64,000 nucleotides of DNA. It comes from Kappaphycus alvarezii (lineage: Eukaryota; Rhodophyta; Florideophyceae; Gigartinales; Solieriaceae). A model generated the notes under the pieces. The model saw only the letters and a program-made list of their open reading frames with translations. It did no database searches and was not told the origin of the DNA. This document shows positions 43,238 to 55,608 of this stretch, in pieces; position 1 is the first letter of the stretch; each line of letters begins with the position of its first letter. The stretch spans positions 744,001 to 808,000 of the forward strand of contig NADL03000623.1 in NCBI GenBank assembly GCA_002205965.3. The letters run 5' to 3'. The position numbers and the translations under genes are program-made.

Positions 43238-45292
43238 TTAAATTTGAAATATAAGCGATGGTATGGTACAGTTTTTTTTTTCATTCCGCCCAGCTGAAAT
43301 GCGAAGAGAGGTACCCGTCTCGCACCCTGCACAATAAAACATCGACTTTGGCGCTTTTATTGAGGGTTGGTTACGGTGCCCTAAAGCAAATGCATAGAAC
43401 ACACAGCGCTTGCGCCCAGTGCTATGAGAAATGCAGCATGGTAGGTTTTGGATATTAGGGTCCAAGTGCAAATCACTCGTGGCCATCGTTGAGCTTTTCC
43501 GCCGACGTTTTACTCCTCTCCGGTCACCACCCCCTCTCGGATGGCCGCACTGTGCTGGTGGCGTATGCCACATTTTAATAACTCCCATATTAAAGCACGC
43601 CTGAATGCCTTTTGAGCTGATTTAGATCCCCACTGCCCAGGACTGTGATCCCGTAGAGCAATAAAAGGGTTAGAAACACTGGTGTCGAGTAACCAGTACA
43701 GAAGCGGCAGCCATGTTCTAAGGCCTCTTAAGTGAGATACATAATTTTCTGGCAGCTGGTCTGCAATATAGACCCCACCTCTGTGGTGATTTTAATCACT
43801 AACAACAGCAGAAATGGGTGACTCTTTTGTGAACTGGTTTCCAAAACCATTCCGCTCCTTTTTCGCATTATTTGGTGTCTCTCGAGGTCTTCTTCTCAAA
43901 CGAATAACTGTATGCTCAGGTCCTACCTGGTGAACGGTAGAGAGCATTAAAACCGCACCATTATCAATCCAGCGAATACAGTTAACATCGTCAACGACAA
44001 CAGAACCAATTGTATCTCAATTCATTTTTTCACTAAGTGCTCCCCTTACTAGTCGTATTTGATCTCATTGTACCCACACAACCAACCAACTTAGTTCGCA
44101 GCATTTTAAAAAGCGCAATACTAGAAAATAGGTTGTCCATGTAAACTTGATAGGATAGCGGTTCCTGGCCTCTATTGTCAGGTAAACTTTCATCGAGTTT
44201 CGCTGCAATGGCTGAAGAATTCATAAGCTCGTTTTTTTTGTTCAGCCTATTTTCATTAAAACCTATTAGAATGTGGAAAGAACTCGTACACATTCCCCCG
44301 TTCACAAAGTGCCCATATTTTAAACCCTTTTCCGATTGGCTTATCTTAATTCTAACAGTTTCGGAGCACCTCCCCATGCATAAAATCATCATCTCTTCAA
44401 CAGAAAGGCGGTAGTCAAGGGTACATAAATCCTTAGAAACACCCCTTACATGGCTGAATAAAGGTTCCTCCTTATTAAAGTAGAATGCCGTTCCGTTATC
44501 ACCGTTCGGGTTGCACACATGAATTTAACGTTTTATTTGTTCAAAACGCATTTGTGTCATCAATTTACAGAGCGTGCTTTGAGGCATTTCATCTTCATAA
44601 GACCATTAATCAACGATACACTTTCCTTTATGCAGTCCCATGTACAGTAATATTCCGAAAAATGCCTTGCGTTCATCAACTGCCAGTGGCCACTACGGTC
44701 TTTTATTACATTTGCCTGCCCTTTTAATCATAGCATAGCTATTAGTTTTATCCACTATATCCTGAAGAATACTATCGGTAAAATATCTTTAAAACATTAG
44801 TAGAGGCGTGATTATAAATTCCCTGCTTCACATTTTTGCTTTTCCGGTCTCAGAGACCCTTCCGAGAGGAAATTGCATTGGTTCAAATGCTGGAATAGCG
44901 GACGGAAATGGGGGATGCTTGCGGGGTCCTCGGAGAGGAAAGGGCTCTGCTTCGTCTTCATGTTGATTAAAACGGTGTCTTTCTTTGGGAATTGAGTAGG
45001 AATAAGTGCCTACGTCATTCCGTACTAGAAGCGTAGGGGGAATGTCGTCTTCAGAGGACTCATTCTCATGTCCATTTTTGCTGCCGGAGAAGGATATTGT
45101 CGGTAGAGAGTGCTTTTTTGAGAAGGGACTCGTATCAAAGACGGGACGCATTTGAGATGGGATCCGACTAGGTTGTTGTGAATATTGGGCTAGCTCCATC
45201 AATTCCCTTGGTGGAATGACAAGTAGAACAAAAATACACCTGTCTATTTGGTGTTGGAGGGCAAAAGAGGCTTCATCTCGAGATTGGTCCAT
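43238..45292 (-). pseudogene. piggyBac-like transposase, long frame with stops
   Basis: Almost the entire gene is in one minus-strand frame from 45292 down to 43238, broken only by stops. N-terminus (45292-44828): acidic, low-complexity. Then, in order: FTDSILQDIVDKTNSYAMI and ERKAFFGILLYMGLHKG (44800-44600), MTQMRFEQIKR, then an open 161-codon block with LSVEEMMILCMGRCSE, LSYQVYMDNLFSS and VGTMRSNTTSKG. After it come VVDDVNCIRWIDN, VIRLRRRPRETPNNAKK, HHRGGVYIADQLPENY and WLPLLYWLLDTSVSNPFIAL, and a Cys-containing tail (43588-43238). This is the DDE_Tnp_1_7 fold of piggyBac transposases. About ten stops inactivate it. TTAA-flanked TIRs were not identified. Confidence 0.88.
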
Positions 45293-48200
45293 TGTTGCCC
45301 GTTGGAATGCTCAAAAAAGCTAACACCCATCGCCCTTTACAATTGGGCGAAGGTTATCATTTTATCTGCAATCACTGACGGATTTATAGCAGATTTAGGT
45401 ATTTTATGCCCGCATAAAGGCACAATAAAGGGGAATAGATGGCTTCTTCAACTTTAAGAAGGGGAACAATTATCAAAATAATGTTAAAAAGTTCAGATCA
45501 GATCGACTTACTAAGAGAAAAAAAGTCAAAAGTGCTGGAAAAGCTCTTCAGAGAAGCCTGTATGGATCATGGAAAGAGGTACCACCCTCGTGGTGATTTT
45601 AATTGACAGCTTCCTAGGTTTGCCACTTTGAAGATCCGAGAAGCTAACAATCGTCGTGAAGTAGAATCCGAACGGAACGAAATAATCGAAAATCTAGAAG
45701 GATATTTTATCTTGGGTTCCAGTCATTCCAGGGGGAAAGAAGCCTGGTAAGAAGAATCTCTACGAAGTCTGAATTGATTCGTATGTATATCGATCCCAAT
45801 TCTATCCTGAAGGGGTGTTGTCCCTTATCAGTTTGTGCATAAAGTCGGGACTAGCACTTTCTTTACTGATGGGGGGCGGATTCATGTTGGAGCCTTTAGA
45901 TTATGACTTATGCTACTAGGTTTATGGTGTGAAATCCGCAGATTTGAAGCTCACATTTGGTATATAGAAATTCTCTTTTAGAGACTTGAAAGCGAAGACA
46001 ATCGAAATTCTGTTCTATATCACGAAGGGCAATGGTCCTCTTCTACTCGTAAATTGTATCTAGAGCAAATCATATGTGCCAAATTCTAACACAAATCGTG
46101 TTCCCATAATACCATCGGGTATTTTGTAATCATTGCTTCAAATCTATGCTAATCCAGGTAGAGAAACTCGAACTAATCTCTATGTTTTCATGAGTCAAAT
46201 CTCCAATTTTCAAAGCTATCTTGCGACACAGCGGGCTTTGCTTGGAACACAGGGAGATTGAGACGACATTAGTAACAGAAAATCCTGCTTAATGGTAAAT
46301 TCTGCGAAAACTTTCGCTTCAAAACTTCACTACTACTCGCACTTACCTCTGAAGGACTTGAATTATCACTCCCGACGGGGCAGAGTTATTTCCCCAATAT
46401 TGAAGCAAGCTCTCTAAGCTGTCGTGCAAAGATGTTCCAGCTGCAAAACGTTTGGAAGGCCACTCAATGTTGGCAAATGTTCCTTGAGTAAACCACTTTG
46501 AACCTCTAACGGGGAAGTGCAAAGTACCCAACGTTTCATATCAAATATTTTGCTTCCCGCTTTCGCATTGCTGTTTTTGTGTTGACCAGAGCTATGAAAG
46601 AAGCTTCATGACTCCATGAGACGCACTGGATCGCAGTGAACGGAGCCTCTGCGCCAATATCGTTCCATCATAAATTTGATAACGATGATTTTGTCAAAAT
46701 ATTGCAAAATCATTATATCAAACCAAAAACACGACCTGCAAGGAAGCATAGCAAAATTGGTTTAGTGGAGAGTGGGAAATTTGATTTGCATCAGATATTC
46801 CTGCATATTTTCAATGATTCAATGCAAGCAAGCTACACGAAAGGTACTTTTTTTTACAGATTAGGGGATTTTTTGGAAAGCATTCATCGCATCACACCTT
46901 CTCCTTGGTAACAATCATATCAGTGCCTTTGGGCTTGCAAGGGATACAAACCGTCAAATATTGACCCACCACAGACACCAGTAGATTCAGAATTAATTGA
47001 CGCGTATTATGAGCAAATTGCACGTCGCACTCTCTCAAAGATGTCGTAATCTAGATCACCAAATGTTATTCCGTCACAGTTTCTCAGGAAAGGAACTATA
47101 GTATATTTCTTTGAGAAACGAAGAAACAAGGTTTTTGGAATTAGAGGTACGTTCAAAACGCAAAAGAATATTTCGTAGAGCTCACTCTGAGCAAATTGGG
47201 AAATGGGAAACGGCTGAAACTCGCATAGAAGTGCATAAGGCTGGATCCATCTTTATCCCTTTTGGAAGAGTTAGATAGTATCGCATATGCAGAAAAAGGA
47301 CAAGTTCACCATATCCCGGTGGACGAAGGTGAATCTAATTTTGTTGCTCTCATTCTATTGTTTTCCGCGCAAAGAAAAACATCAGAGATTAAGTGGTCTC
47401 ATAACTAAGCTATCAATAAAGAAAATTATTCTTTATTGATTTTCCGCCGGATCGATGATATCTAGAATACCCAAATAATCGCTCCGGAGTCAATGTCGTC
47501 CCTTTTGACGAAGATGCCAGCCGATCGGGCTTGATTTAAATATTACGGGGTTGAGACAAATAATATGACTCGATCTGACAAGGATGTTTGGAATAACCCC
47601 ATTGTGGAAGAGATGAAATTACCGCGAAAGTTGAAGTCACAAAAGAAAGTAATACTTCGGCAAATTCGAAACGTTATTGGTAATGAACTTGTGACTGAAA
47701 GAAAATAGCTTTAGTTCCACCAATGTGGCTTATTGGCGAGTCAATAACGAAGAAAAGTCCAATTACAAGGATGAAAACGCGTATCGGGAAGTTAAAATCA
47801 GAAATCCACCAAAATATGCAAATCCTTTATTGTCGCATTGTTTCTTCCAAGTCCGAATTGAAAAAAACTGAAATTTAAGTGCAGTTTAGATCTAGACGGT
47901 GAAAGAGATGACGAGAAAAAGTTTTATCTGTAAGGGCTCTGGAACCGCTCAATTTTCTGTCATATAGGCTCTCCTCACTGCTTCAATTATACCTCAACTT
48001 TCCCTGGCGAAGATTGACATTTCTGGAAAAGCTTTTCAATCTGAATCGTTGAATCGCAACGTCTTTTTCCGCCTCCCGAGAGGCTTGACTAGTAACAGCT
48101 TCCTAGAATGGAAGCTGGTCGTCAAAGAATACAGTCTCCTTGAATCAGGTCTCCGGCTCTGCCAACTTGAATTTGAAGATTGGATTTTCTGCAAAGTGTT

Positions 48201-48759
48201 TTAACGCATCCGGGGGAAGCTAAAATTACTCTCGAAACGAATTCTATCTGTAAATCTCCTTCTTATTGTTGGAAAATTAGTAGACGGTTTCTTGCTCGCA
48301 AGAAACCTACAGGAAATCCAAGATTTCCATGACGCTCTTTCGACACCGTTCAAGTTCGTCAGGTTCATCTCTGAATCCAATATGGTGTTCAATATACTTC
48401 ACATATCCCAAGAAAGCAAATTCAACATCACTGTTTCTGTGACGTAATACATGGACACCATTATTAAACTTCCTTTGGATCGCAATAGAAGAAAATAGCA
48501 AGACGATAAATGATCATTAGGTCTACTGAGCTGTTGCCCTTCTCCTCGTGGAATTAAGATCAACTTGTGGAATGGCCGATCTATCATTGCGGAATTCGCT
48601 CCCTTACGCAACACAGTCATATCTGCTCCGTTGGAAACTATATCGCCAGTAACAGGACTTTTATTGCGACTACCTACTACCTTTGCCATTCCTACATGGA
48701 CGCCGGGATGACAGAGCTAAATATCAGCATCGTTGGAGTTATCATTGTACAAACCACCA
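45293..48759. other. Unassigned 3.4-kb stretch, faint plus-strand protein traces
   Basis: Several plus-strand readings look more like decayed protein than noise: NNRREVESERNEIIENLEGY near 45640-45700; SYFPNIEASSLSCRAKMFQL near 46380-46440; FDNDDFVKILQNHYIKPKT and KFDLHQIFLHIFNDSMQAS in the open frame 46636-46911. They are in different frames and no domain is recognised. A minus frame at 48689-48399 is open for 96 codons. The rest is AT-rich. Confidence 0.35.
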
Positions 48760-49985
48760 CCACCGTCCTCAATAACATCTCCGCCTACAACGCGCTCCAT
48801 CGCGCGCTGACGCTTCATGCGGTACGACTACTGTCTGCGCATACGCCTTTTGACATTTTTTCGGCAGTAGCTTAAGTTATTACTCGCATGTACGACAATC
48901 TTCGTCACGAAGCGGATGCCATTTCACGTGTTGGTTCGTTAAAGCTACTGTTAATTTGAAAATATTGTCGCAGATATCCTCCTTCTAGCGATACTTGTTA
49001 CAAGCAACAGCCCATAGTGCACCCTGTTGACCAAAAAACTTTTCCACGATTATACGGTCCGAAGATATCGCCTCGTTCTCCATCCTCTTTGTGAGATTCA
49101 AAACACCACCAGCCGGCTTCTTCTTCAGAATAACAGCCCTGATATCACTTTCAATACCATAATACTCCTTGTCTAAGAGTGCTCCCAAGATGTTCGGAAA
49201 ACGGCACGAGTCGACGGAAATGTCGGTAATTGCCGTTTCTTGTTCCCCACTCTTCTCCAGCACATCATCATGAAAAGAAATCATATCGAAAAGAATATCG
49301 ATATCCAAAACGGATCCTGGGTAGGGCTCGTTCACTCCAATCGCCAAACCGTTAGTTAAAACAGAAACCTCAACTGTAAAACCATACAGCTTGTGCTTCC
49401 CGTAAAAGTACTCGATGACCTCTTGAATTGATCCACCGGGAGTAAAGCTTTGTTGAAACGTCATGTCCGTGGCGTAGCGACACATCTTGTACTTCTTGAA
49501 CTCTTTATTATCCGTAATAAGCTTATCCATGATATAACGTCTCTCATATCATGACACAAAACGGTTGTATACGATATCCGTTATTAGGTTAATCATGAGA
49601 GTGAAAGGTTTCTCGAAGGTCGTGGACTTCATACGGAAGAGGTAAGTCATTAGATCCCAATTTTTTCCCTGTGATTGAGAACTGCAAATGTCACGAACAG
49701 CAAGCCATTAGCCTTAGCCTACAGGCTAGAATTGGAGCCCTGTCCTGTGTTTTAGTTGGACATAATATTGTCTTTGAACTGGTTCCATATACAATTGAGC
49801 TCGCTCAAAGTGAAATTTGTCAGCTGCATAATGGCATTTTTACCTTCCTCCTCGTAAAAACGCTCTACTTCCGGCGATTACGATTAATTCTCCTGTGTGT
49901 CTTCTTCAGATAGATCCAAGGCGTCGTCATAATTATGGAGCTCCTCTTGACGTGCTGCGTCCTCCTCATCCAGCAATTCTATTGC
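48760..49985 (-). pseudogene. DDE_Tnp_4-like transposase, copy 2
   Basis: The 181-codon open frame 49530-48985 carries KMCRYATDMTFQQSF, GKHKLYGFTVEVSVLTNGLA, PGSVLDIDILFDM, ILKKKPAGGVLNL and SSDRIIVEKFFGQQGALW, the conserved order of DDE_Tnp_4-type (PIF/Harbinger-related) transposases. Upstream (49985-49560) are an acidic start (LLDEEDAARQEE), LTNFTLSELNCIWNQF, and fragments of the N-terminal domain with stops. Downstream the C-terminal tail VKWHPLRDED lies near 48930-48900, then degraded sequence. The family is the same as 20787-22065, but this copy is better kept. The two copies are in opposite orientation 28 kb apart. Confidence 0.85.
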
Positions 49986-50108
49986 TGTTATGCAGTGTAT
50001 TAAAGACGCAAACAACATCGCTGATGCCTTGACCAAGAAAAATATAAATAACTGTCGGAAATTCAATCGAACCTGTTCACTTGGGCTATCAGATTCGGAT
50101 ATAGCTTA
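49978..50108 (+). pseudogene. Possible Ty1/copia RNase H tail fragment
   Basis: A plus-strand reading of about 40 codons (MQCIKDANNIADALTKKN) contains the ADALTK motif that ends copia RNase H (PADALTKF in COPIA-K). It is only one short motif, followed by a stop near 50108, and no LTR is visible next to it. Confidence 0.4.
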
Positions 50109-50296
50109 AGGAGTAAAACCACATCGAGGAAACACGGGTGGCGGCAGAAGAAATCACTAGATGAAACGGTTTGTGACACTACATATTCCCAGGAATATCA
50201 TCGTAATCCTCCCTGCTGTCTTTTTTCGTTACCAAATGTCGCTAGTGCACTTTAATCATGCTTACACATGAAACAGTATGCCGACATCAGACTATT

Positions 50297-50676
50297 TTAC
50301 TTTTCCACAGACATATGCAGGTGCAACATGCAAAGTCCTGAATACCCAACTGTAACAAACCTAAAAGACCTAGGTTTGAATAGAGTGGCGAACTCTGCAT
50401 GTTTGGGGCGCGACATACTACAGACGCGGCACATGTTGAACAAATCTCATGACTAAGCTGACGATAAAGCCGAGTCTTCACTTTTTCAGTCGAGAATCCG
50501 CTCCATGTTGCGACAGCGGCCGAGTATTCGTCGATTACCTTCAACGTCTTCGCAGATGGCGATCCAAGTGAGTCGAAAGCTAGCAGCACAAAATTCCATC
50601 CCAGTTTTGATCGTTTGGGAGGGCTTCACCAGGGATGGCTGCTACTTTGCTGGAAATCTCACTACTTTTTCGTATG
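50297..50676 (-). mobile_element. LINE-A, 5'-truncated 3' end copy
   Basis: Close match to the last 380 bp of LINE-A (3103-3480), including the shared 3' UTR beginning CCACAGACATATGCAGGTGC on the plus strand. The minus-strand frame reads SSKVAAIPGEALPN, LLAFDSLGSPSAKTLKVIDE and KTRLYRQLSHEICSTCAAS. Homology stops abruptly near 50676, the 5' truncation point. The comparison fixes the 3' end of the family, which finishes GTCTGTGG-AAAGTAA on the element strand. Confidence 0.93.
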
Positions 50677-51841
50677 TCTACATCGATGTAAAACTCGAAA
50701 AATCTGCACTGTGCTCCCTCCACAGGCATTTGCACCGGTGATTTTGGTTTCATTTGGCGTTTGATCTTATGGTACCCGGAATGTAGCAAAACCACTCCAG
50801 CCATTTTTAAACCCTTTTTTATTTTTAGTTAAATTCAAGCCTCCCTCTATCCGATATTGTCCACTTCGACCCACACGAGGAACACTTGTTCCCATGACAC
50901 GTTGACTCTACCTCAATTTCATCATCCGCTTCAACCTCCCCGTCGTCAACCAATGAATGTCGAGGGGATTCGGTCCCAGGAGTTTCTAAACGCTCTTTCG
51001 GGGATGTGGTGCTCGAAGATTGAAGTGTTTGCGGTGAAATTTCTGCAAGATGCTTGAGAGACTGTTGATTATCTTGGGCTTCGAATCGCGGTCCAATGCC
51101 GTTGACAAAAAATTATATCTGTCATGAACAGGGACTGAAGAGAGTTGATCCGTTCTGATACAAGGAAGGCCTAGGCAGTGGAATGGAAGGGCTATCGCGA
51201 AGTTTGATCAAGTCGGGATCAATAGAAGGTAATTTTTTTCGGTTGGCATAGTGATATTTTCAAGTAGTGACATTGTCAACATGGTGACGACGAAGACGCA
51301 TTTCTCTGTTGTGAACACTGTATCTTATATACAGAAACATTTTTTCGGTCGCCTATTTATTATTATTGTACTGTCACAGTCACATGGCAGATTTTATTGT
51401 ACAACGAATTTCCCAACGTACAGATATTGCCGATGCCTTACCTAATCGAGCCTAATATTGTATATGGCCGTTTCGGCCCAATTAGGTGGAATTTTGAACG
51501 GTGAATAAGGTACAGACGCTCCACAAGACTGATCTGACTTATCAATTGCAATCATTTGTGCCACAGATTGCCAGATGGTAGTGCGATTGTTATGTGCCCT
51601 TGGTGATATAGTGGCTACCGTCTACTGTACTGTATCTACAGTTTTATAGCTATCTGAACGGCTTCATAAAGCAGTCTTCACTACTTGATCGGGGCGGTAG
51701 GAGGACAAGGCGCCTATGACCACTTTTGAGGAATCACGCTAATCGACTGTTTAAGTGGCTCGTACTATTAAATTACTCAAATATTGGACTTGAACTGCAT
51801 CCCGAGGGACCTTCGTACCTGTTTACTGTGCCTGTCCTGTT
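50677..51841. other. No gene recognised
   Basis: AT-rich sequence with short frames. A plus-strand reading near 51395-51440 (QRTDIADALPNRA) vaguely recalls the end of copia RNase H but is too short to call. The motif TACTGTACTGTA occurs at 51623. Confidence 0.35.
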
Positions 51842-52213
51842 TTGCTAATCCTCGCTGACACTGCGTATACAGCTGTTTCAGCGATTAAAACAAGTGAAAG
51901 TATCGGAGAGTACAGCAAGTGCTGTTATATACACGAGGTGTCAGCGAGTGGGAGTAGAAAAGGGCAGGCACAGAGAGCGGGTACAAAAATTCCCAGAGAT
52001 GCCGTCGCAGTCCCCCGTTTGAGTAATTTAATAGAGCGCGCTCTTACATCATTCGATGTCAATGAAGTCCCGTTTCTGAGTAATTTAATAGAGCGAGCTC
52101 CAAACGCAGTCGATCCACCAGTAGTTGTCAAAAGTGCCCTGTCATCATACCTCCCCTATTGGATTGTAAGTACTGTCTTATATATAGCCGTTCGGATATC
52201 TACAAAGCTGTAG
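51842..52213 (+). CDS. 123-codon hypothetical ORF with internal 57-bp repeat
   Basis: The open frame has a hydrophobic start and end and, in the middle, two copies of the segment LSNLIERA at 19-residue spacing (DNA repeat GAGTAATTTAATAGAGC... at 52021-52043 and 52078-52100, period 57, one mismatch in 23). I know no family with this motif. It may be a chance frame through a short tandem duplication, or a remnant of an element. Confidence 0.25.
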   Translation: MLILADTAYTAVSAIKTSESIGEYSKCCYIHEVSASGSRKGQAQRAGTKIPRDAVAVPRLSNLIERALTSFDVNEVPFLSNLIERAPNAVDPPVVVKSALSSYLPYWIVSTVLYIAVRISTKL

Positions 52214-54660
52214 ATAAAGTACAGTAGACAATAGCAACTATACACCTAATGCCTTTAAGGTCAAAAAAATGTACTTAACTCAAAAATCGAATTCAGGGCA
52301 ACATGGCCTCGTAGCCAATGAATTAGACTTAAGAGCAGTTTCGAGAAGTGAATTTGTCACTCCATAAATTTGCAATGGATCTCCCTGATCAAAATTTTTA
52401 ACTTCCAACGGATCCAGAATCAATTTCTTGACCACCCTTGTTTTCAACTTTTTCAATCGAAACAAAACCCGCTCCACAAGACCAGCTGGATAGAAAAAAT
52501 TCCTTTATGTCTAAATCAAGACATACTGCCTCCCCTTCTGCTGCTTCCACCGCCGCTGAAACTCAACCCATCACCACTGAAGCTGTGAAAGGGCCTCCGC
52601 AAGTCTTCAGTAATGAGTAGATTTCACCGCAACCGTTGAAGGGCCTCAAGCCCCATCAGACGCTAATTTTCTTCTTAGCAAAGATCATTCTACGCAGAGA
52701 AGTGCATACGAGAGCCAAAGAGGACGATGTAGAGGTATACGGTGGATAAAGAGAGCAAGGAAGGGATGACAAAGAGTGAAAGTGAGAGGTCAGGGACGAG
52801 GAAGGAGTTTTTGTGGTGCAGGATTTCGTGCAGATAGGGTAAGTGAACATTTAAGCTTCGGTTGGACAATAAGCATGACGCAATGTAACCAAGTTATTAT
52901 GGAAAATTATTTCTTCGATAAGGTTCTACAACATCGAGTCAGACAACTTTCCAGGCCATAGTAACAAATATGAAATTACAAATTGAGTTGAAGGGACTGT
53001 GACGGAAAAATGTGGTGTCCTCGTCCCCTTGATTAAAAACTTACTAAAAAAGTTACTGGAATCGATGAAAGAACTTTTATTTTGTTATTGTGAGAATTTT
53101 GAAGCCTGTTCGTGAATTCTTGACAAAGATAATTGTAGAAAAGGCTAAAACTCTCGTTGAATGGGCGTTTCCATGGAATTTTTTCAATGCTCAATTCACT
53201 CATATGGACGATAAGGGTCATCTTGAAAAAATCCACACATTTGAGCAGACTGTAGACCGTCATGTCAGGGTTAATGGTTGCTTCACTCCTCTCAGGTTGC
53301 TTAAAGATGCAGCCAAAAGCTTCTATTCAAAAACTAAAGCAGGAGTATATTGTGCTACTCAGCAAAGGGCTACTACGGGAAGCCAAACATCACACCTTAA
53401 ATGGGAGTAGAAGATTGTCTCTCAAGTAATCAAAACTCTTGTCGTACACGCATTTTTTGGGGTGGAGGATGCTTCAGATGGAGGATTTGCGGTAATCCGA
53501 CGATCTATTTCGATCTATTGAGAATTAACAGTTTGAACAAAGTTCAAGTTACTGCAGTTTTCATGTTTGATGTTTCTAAAGAGCTTCTCTGGTATTCATC
53601 AAGCATACAAGAGAAATGTGCAAATTGTGATGAAAAACAAAAGAGTCAGCAGACTTCCAGTGAAGAATTGAAGCGATTAATGAGATATACGAAATAAATG
53701 AAGCGTAATATGATTGGTTGATTTAATTCCACTGGTAGGTTCTCTTTACGTCTCTCCAACTCAGGATATGCCGTTGATTAAGACAGAATACTTCACTGTA
53801 CTTTGGGTGAGCACCACAATCAAGGGTATAGATGGCATAGAACTACTTTTAAATGCAGATTCTTTGACTTAAACATTTTTCTGAAAGTACTACCGAGCTA
53901 CAGTAGGAATTGTTTCCGAGTTTTCCACTCTCATAAGTATTTGGAACTGCGCGAGATTCCGACTAGAGCCCCGTCTCTGTCTTAGAGTGTAGAGAAAACA
54001 AGTGCATCAAGGTAAAGTACTGGGCAATATTTTAGATCTTCGCCGCGAGATGATAGAAACCCACTAGAAGGAGAGAATCTCAGAGATTTTGAAGGCGCAT
54101 CTGGAAACCATAATTCTAATTATGTACCTCTTCAGATAAGATAAAATTCCGCGTCATTGATTTCATCGAGATTTCGGGCAGATGGTGTAATCGAAGGTGC
54201 AGAACGAGGTACAAAGCGTAGAAGGCAGCGTTGATGGGGCTAGAATCGTCAGCCATTGCCCTGCACATACAAAAGTTCAAAACGATTGTAAAAAGATGGC
54301 TGTTCAGTCCACTTTTTTTTGCTATAAGGCCTTTTTTCGGGTGTCTGAACAGGTGCTAGGAGGCCATATTGGAAGGTCTGTGATTCAGGTGCTGTTCGTC
54401 CAATTCTGCCCAAACCTTGTGGAATAACGCTATTTGCTGCTCTTTGGCGTCCTATGTGGTTTATTTCTAGGCACATACCCATGGAACTTAACCACAGGTC
54501 TACGAAGCTTAAGTTCAAAAAAGGACTTTAAAATCTGGCGTTATGGATATCACCAAATGCACAATGCAATACTGTAATACTGCCACCTGGAAATCTAGGG
54601 CACAAGTCATTGCAATTGCCAAGGCAGATCAGTCGTAGCCCGTGATTGGCCACAACCGTT
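52214..54660. other. Mostly unassigned; one protein-like frame at 53090-53410
   Basis: The plus frame 53090-53410 (106 codons) reads VEKAKTLVEWAFPWNFFNAQ, FEQTVDRHVRVNGCFTPLRL and is protein-like, continuing with stops to about 53697 (FSGIHQAYKRNVQ). I do not recognise it. Frames at 52370-52620 and 54197-54518 are low-complexity or weak. No repeat pair was found here. Confidence 0.35.
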
Positions 54661-54745
54661 TGTACAGTATGCACTTTATAACAATATGCACTGTTATGCA
54701 CTGCATAACAATATGCACTGCATAACAAGTACAGTACATTACAGT
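54661..54745. repeat. Short imperfect repeats of ATAACAATATGCACTG
   Basis: The words ACAATATGCACTG, TTATGCACTGCATAACA and TACAGTA recur several times within 80 bp, making an imperfect, partly palindromic tandem cluster just upstream of the 54790 ORF. Confidence 0.7.
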
Positions 54746-54789
54746 ATATGTAAATTGCAGCACTGTAAAACTGGCCGGACTCCGGCCTG

Positions 54790-55317
54790 TTGATGAGTAA
54801 AAATGTTATTAGAGACTTTCCGCAAGAAAACATTCTTTTCAACATGAGTAAAAACACTGCACACGTATGCCACTATGCGTCATGTCAACTAGAGGAACTG
54901 CAGGCTGTACGGAAGGAAAATCGCGATGGTATCGTCAGAACACGGGAATATAAGAAGAAAAGTAAAGAAGAAAACGAGCTCAAGAAGGAACGTCTTGGTG
55001 CTTTTATTCGTCAGCGTGCTAAACTTCGAAAGGATTCAGATAACAGTGACACCAGGTCAGAAGTGCAAGGTTCACCATCTACTAAGAAAGCGAAATCGAG
55101 TCGATCATTTGCTTCGATAACGGTTGGTGATGAGACAGCGTCTTTTACGGCTGCTTTGGAGCGAATGGATGCACGAAAGCTACAATTGGAGGCAGAGAGG
55201 TTAAGGTTGGAGCGAGAAAGGTTTGAAGCGGCTCAAAAAGAGAAGTCACTGGACGGAGAGGAACTTCAAGGTGAGCGCGAGGAAGCCCAAAACTGGATCT
55301 TTAAAAGTTCCAAATGA
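54790..55317 (+). CDS. Coiled-coil accessory ORF of a Harbinger-like element
   Basis: 175 codons, with Met residues at the beginning. The N-terminal half is basic (EYKKKSKEENELKKERLGAF). It is followed by a Ser/Lys-rich linker and a C-terminal coiled coil (ARKLQLEAERLRLERERF). After the stop, another frame carries on with MMIDVIRGLQTS. It faces a Harbinger-like transposase 295 bp away on the other strand. PIF/Harbinger transposons typically carry a second, DNA-binding (Myb/SANT-like) protein beside the transposase, and many of these end in a Glu/Arg-rich coiled coil. I cannot see the Myb motif itself, so the role is inferred from context. Confidence 0.55.
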   Translation: MMSKNVIRDFPQENILFNMSKNTAHVCHYASCQLEELQAVRKENRDGIVRTREYKKKSKEENELKKERLGAFIRQRAKLRKDSDNSDTRSEVQGSPSTKKAKSSRSFASITVGDETASFTAALERMDARKLQLEAERLRLERERFEAAQKEKSLDGEELQGEREEAQNWIFKSSK

Positions 55318-55608
55318 TGATAGATGTCATAAGGGGGCTTCAGACGTCTACATCACGTGTTTCGGTTGCTCCTCCAGAAGAATTGAGTGGGCATAAGAGA
55401 GCTTTGAATTCTGGGACTGATGATGGTGATCCTTGCTCAGCGCGGAGCCGATGAGCAAGGATCATCAAATGAGGCCTTACCCACGAGAACGAAGGTACTC
55501 AGAAAGCGAGGGCGCGGCGCACTGAAAGTATGTCGCTATTTGATTGCCGTACAGGCAGGTCCGGATGTTGGTGAAGGGAATGGCGGCAAGGTACAAGGAA
55601 CCGGTTGG

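Noticed and set aside
51395-51440. Copia RNase H tail (IADALPNRA)
   Set aside because: A single short motif in one frame with no flanking copia sequence or LTR.
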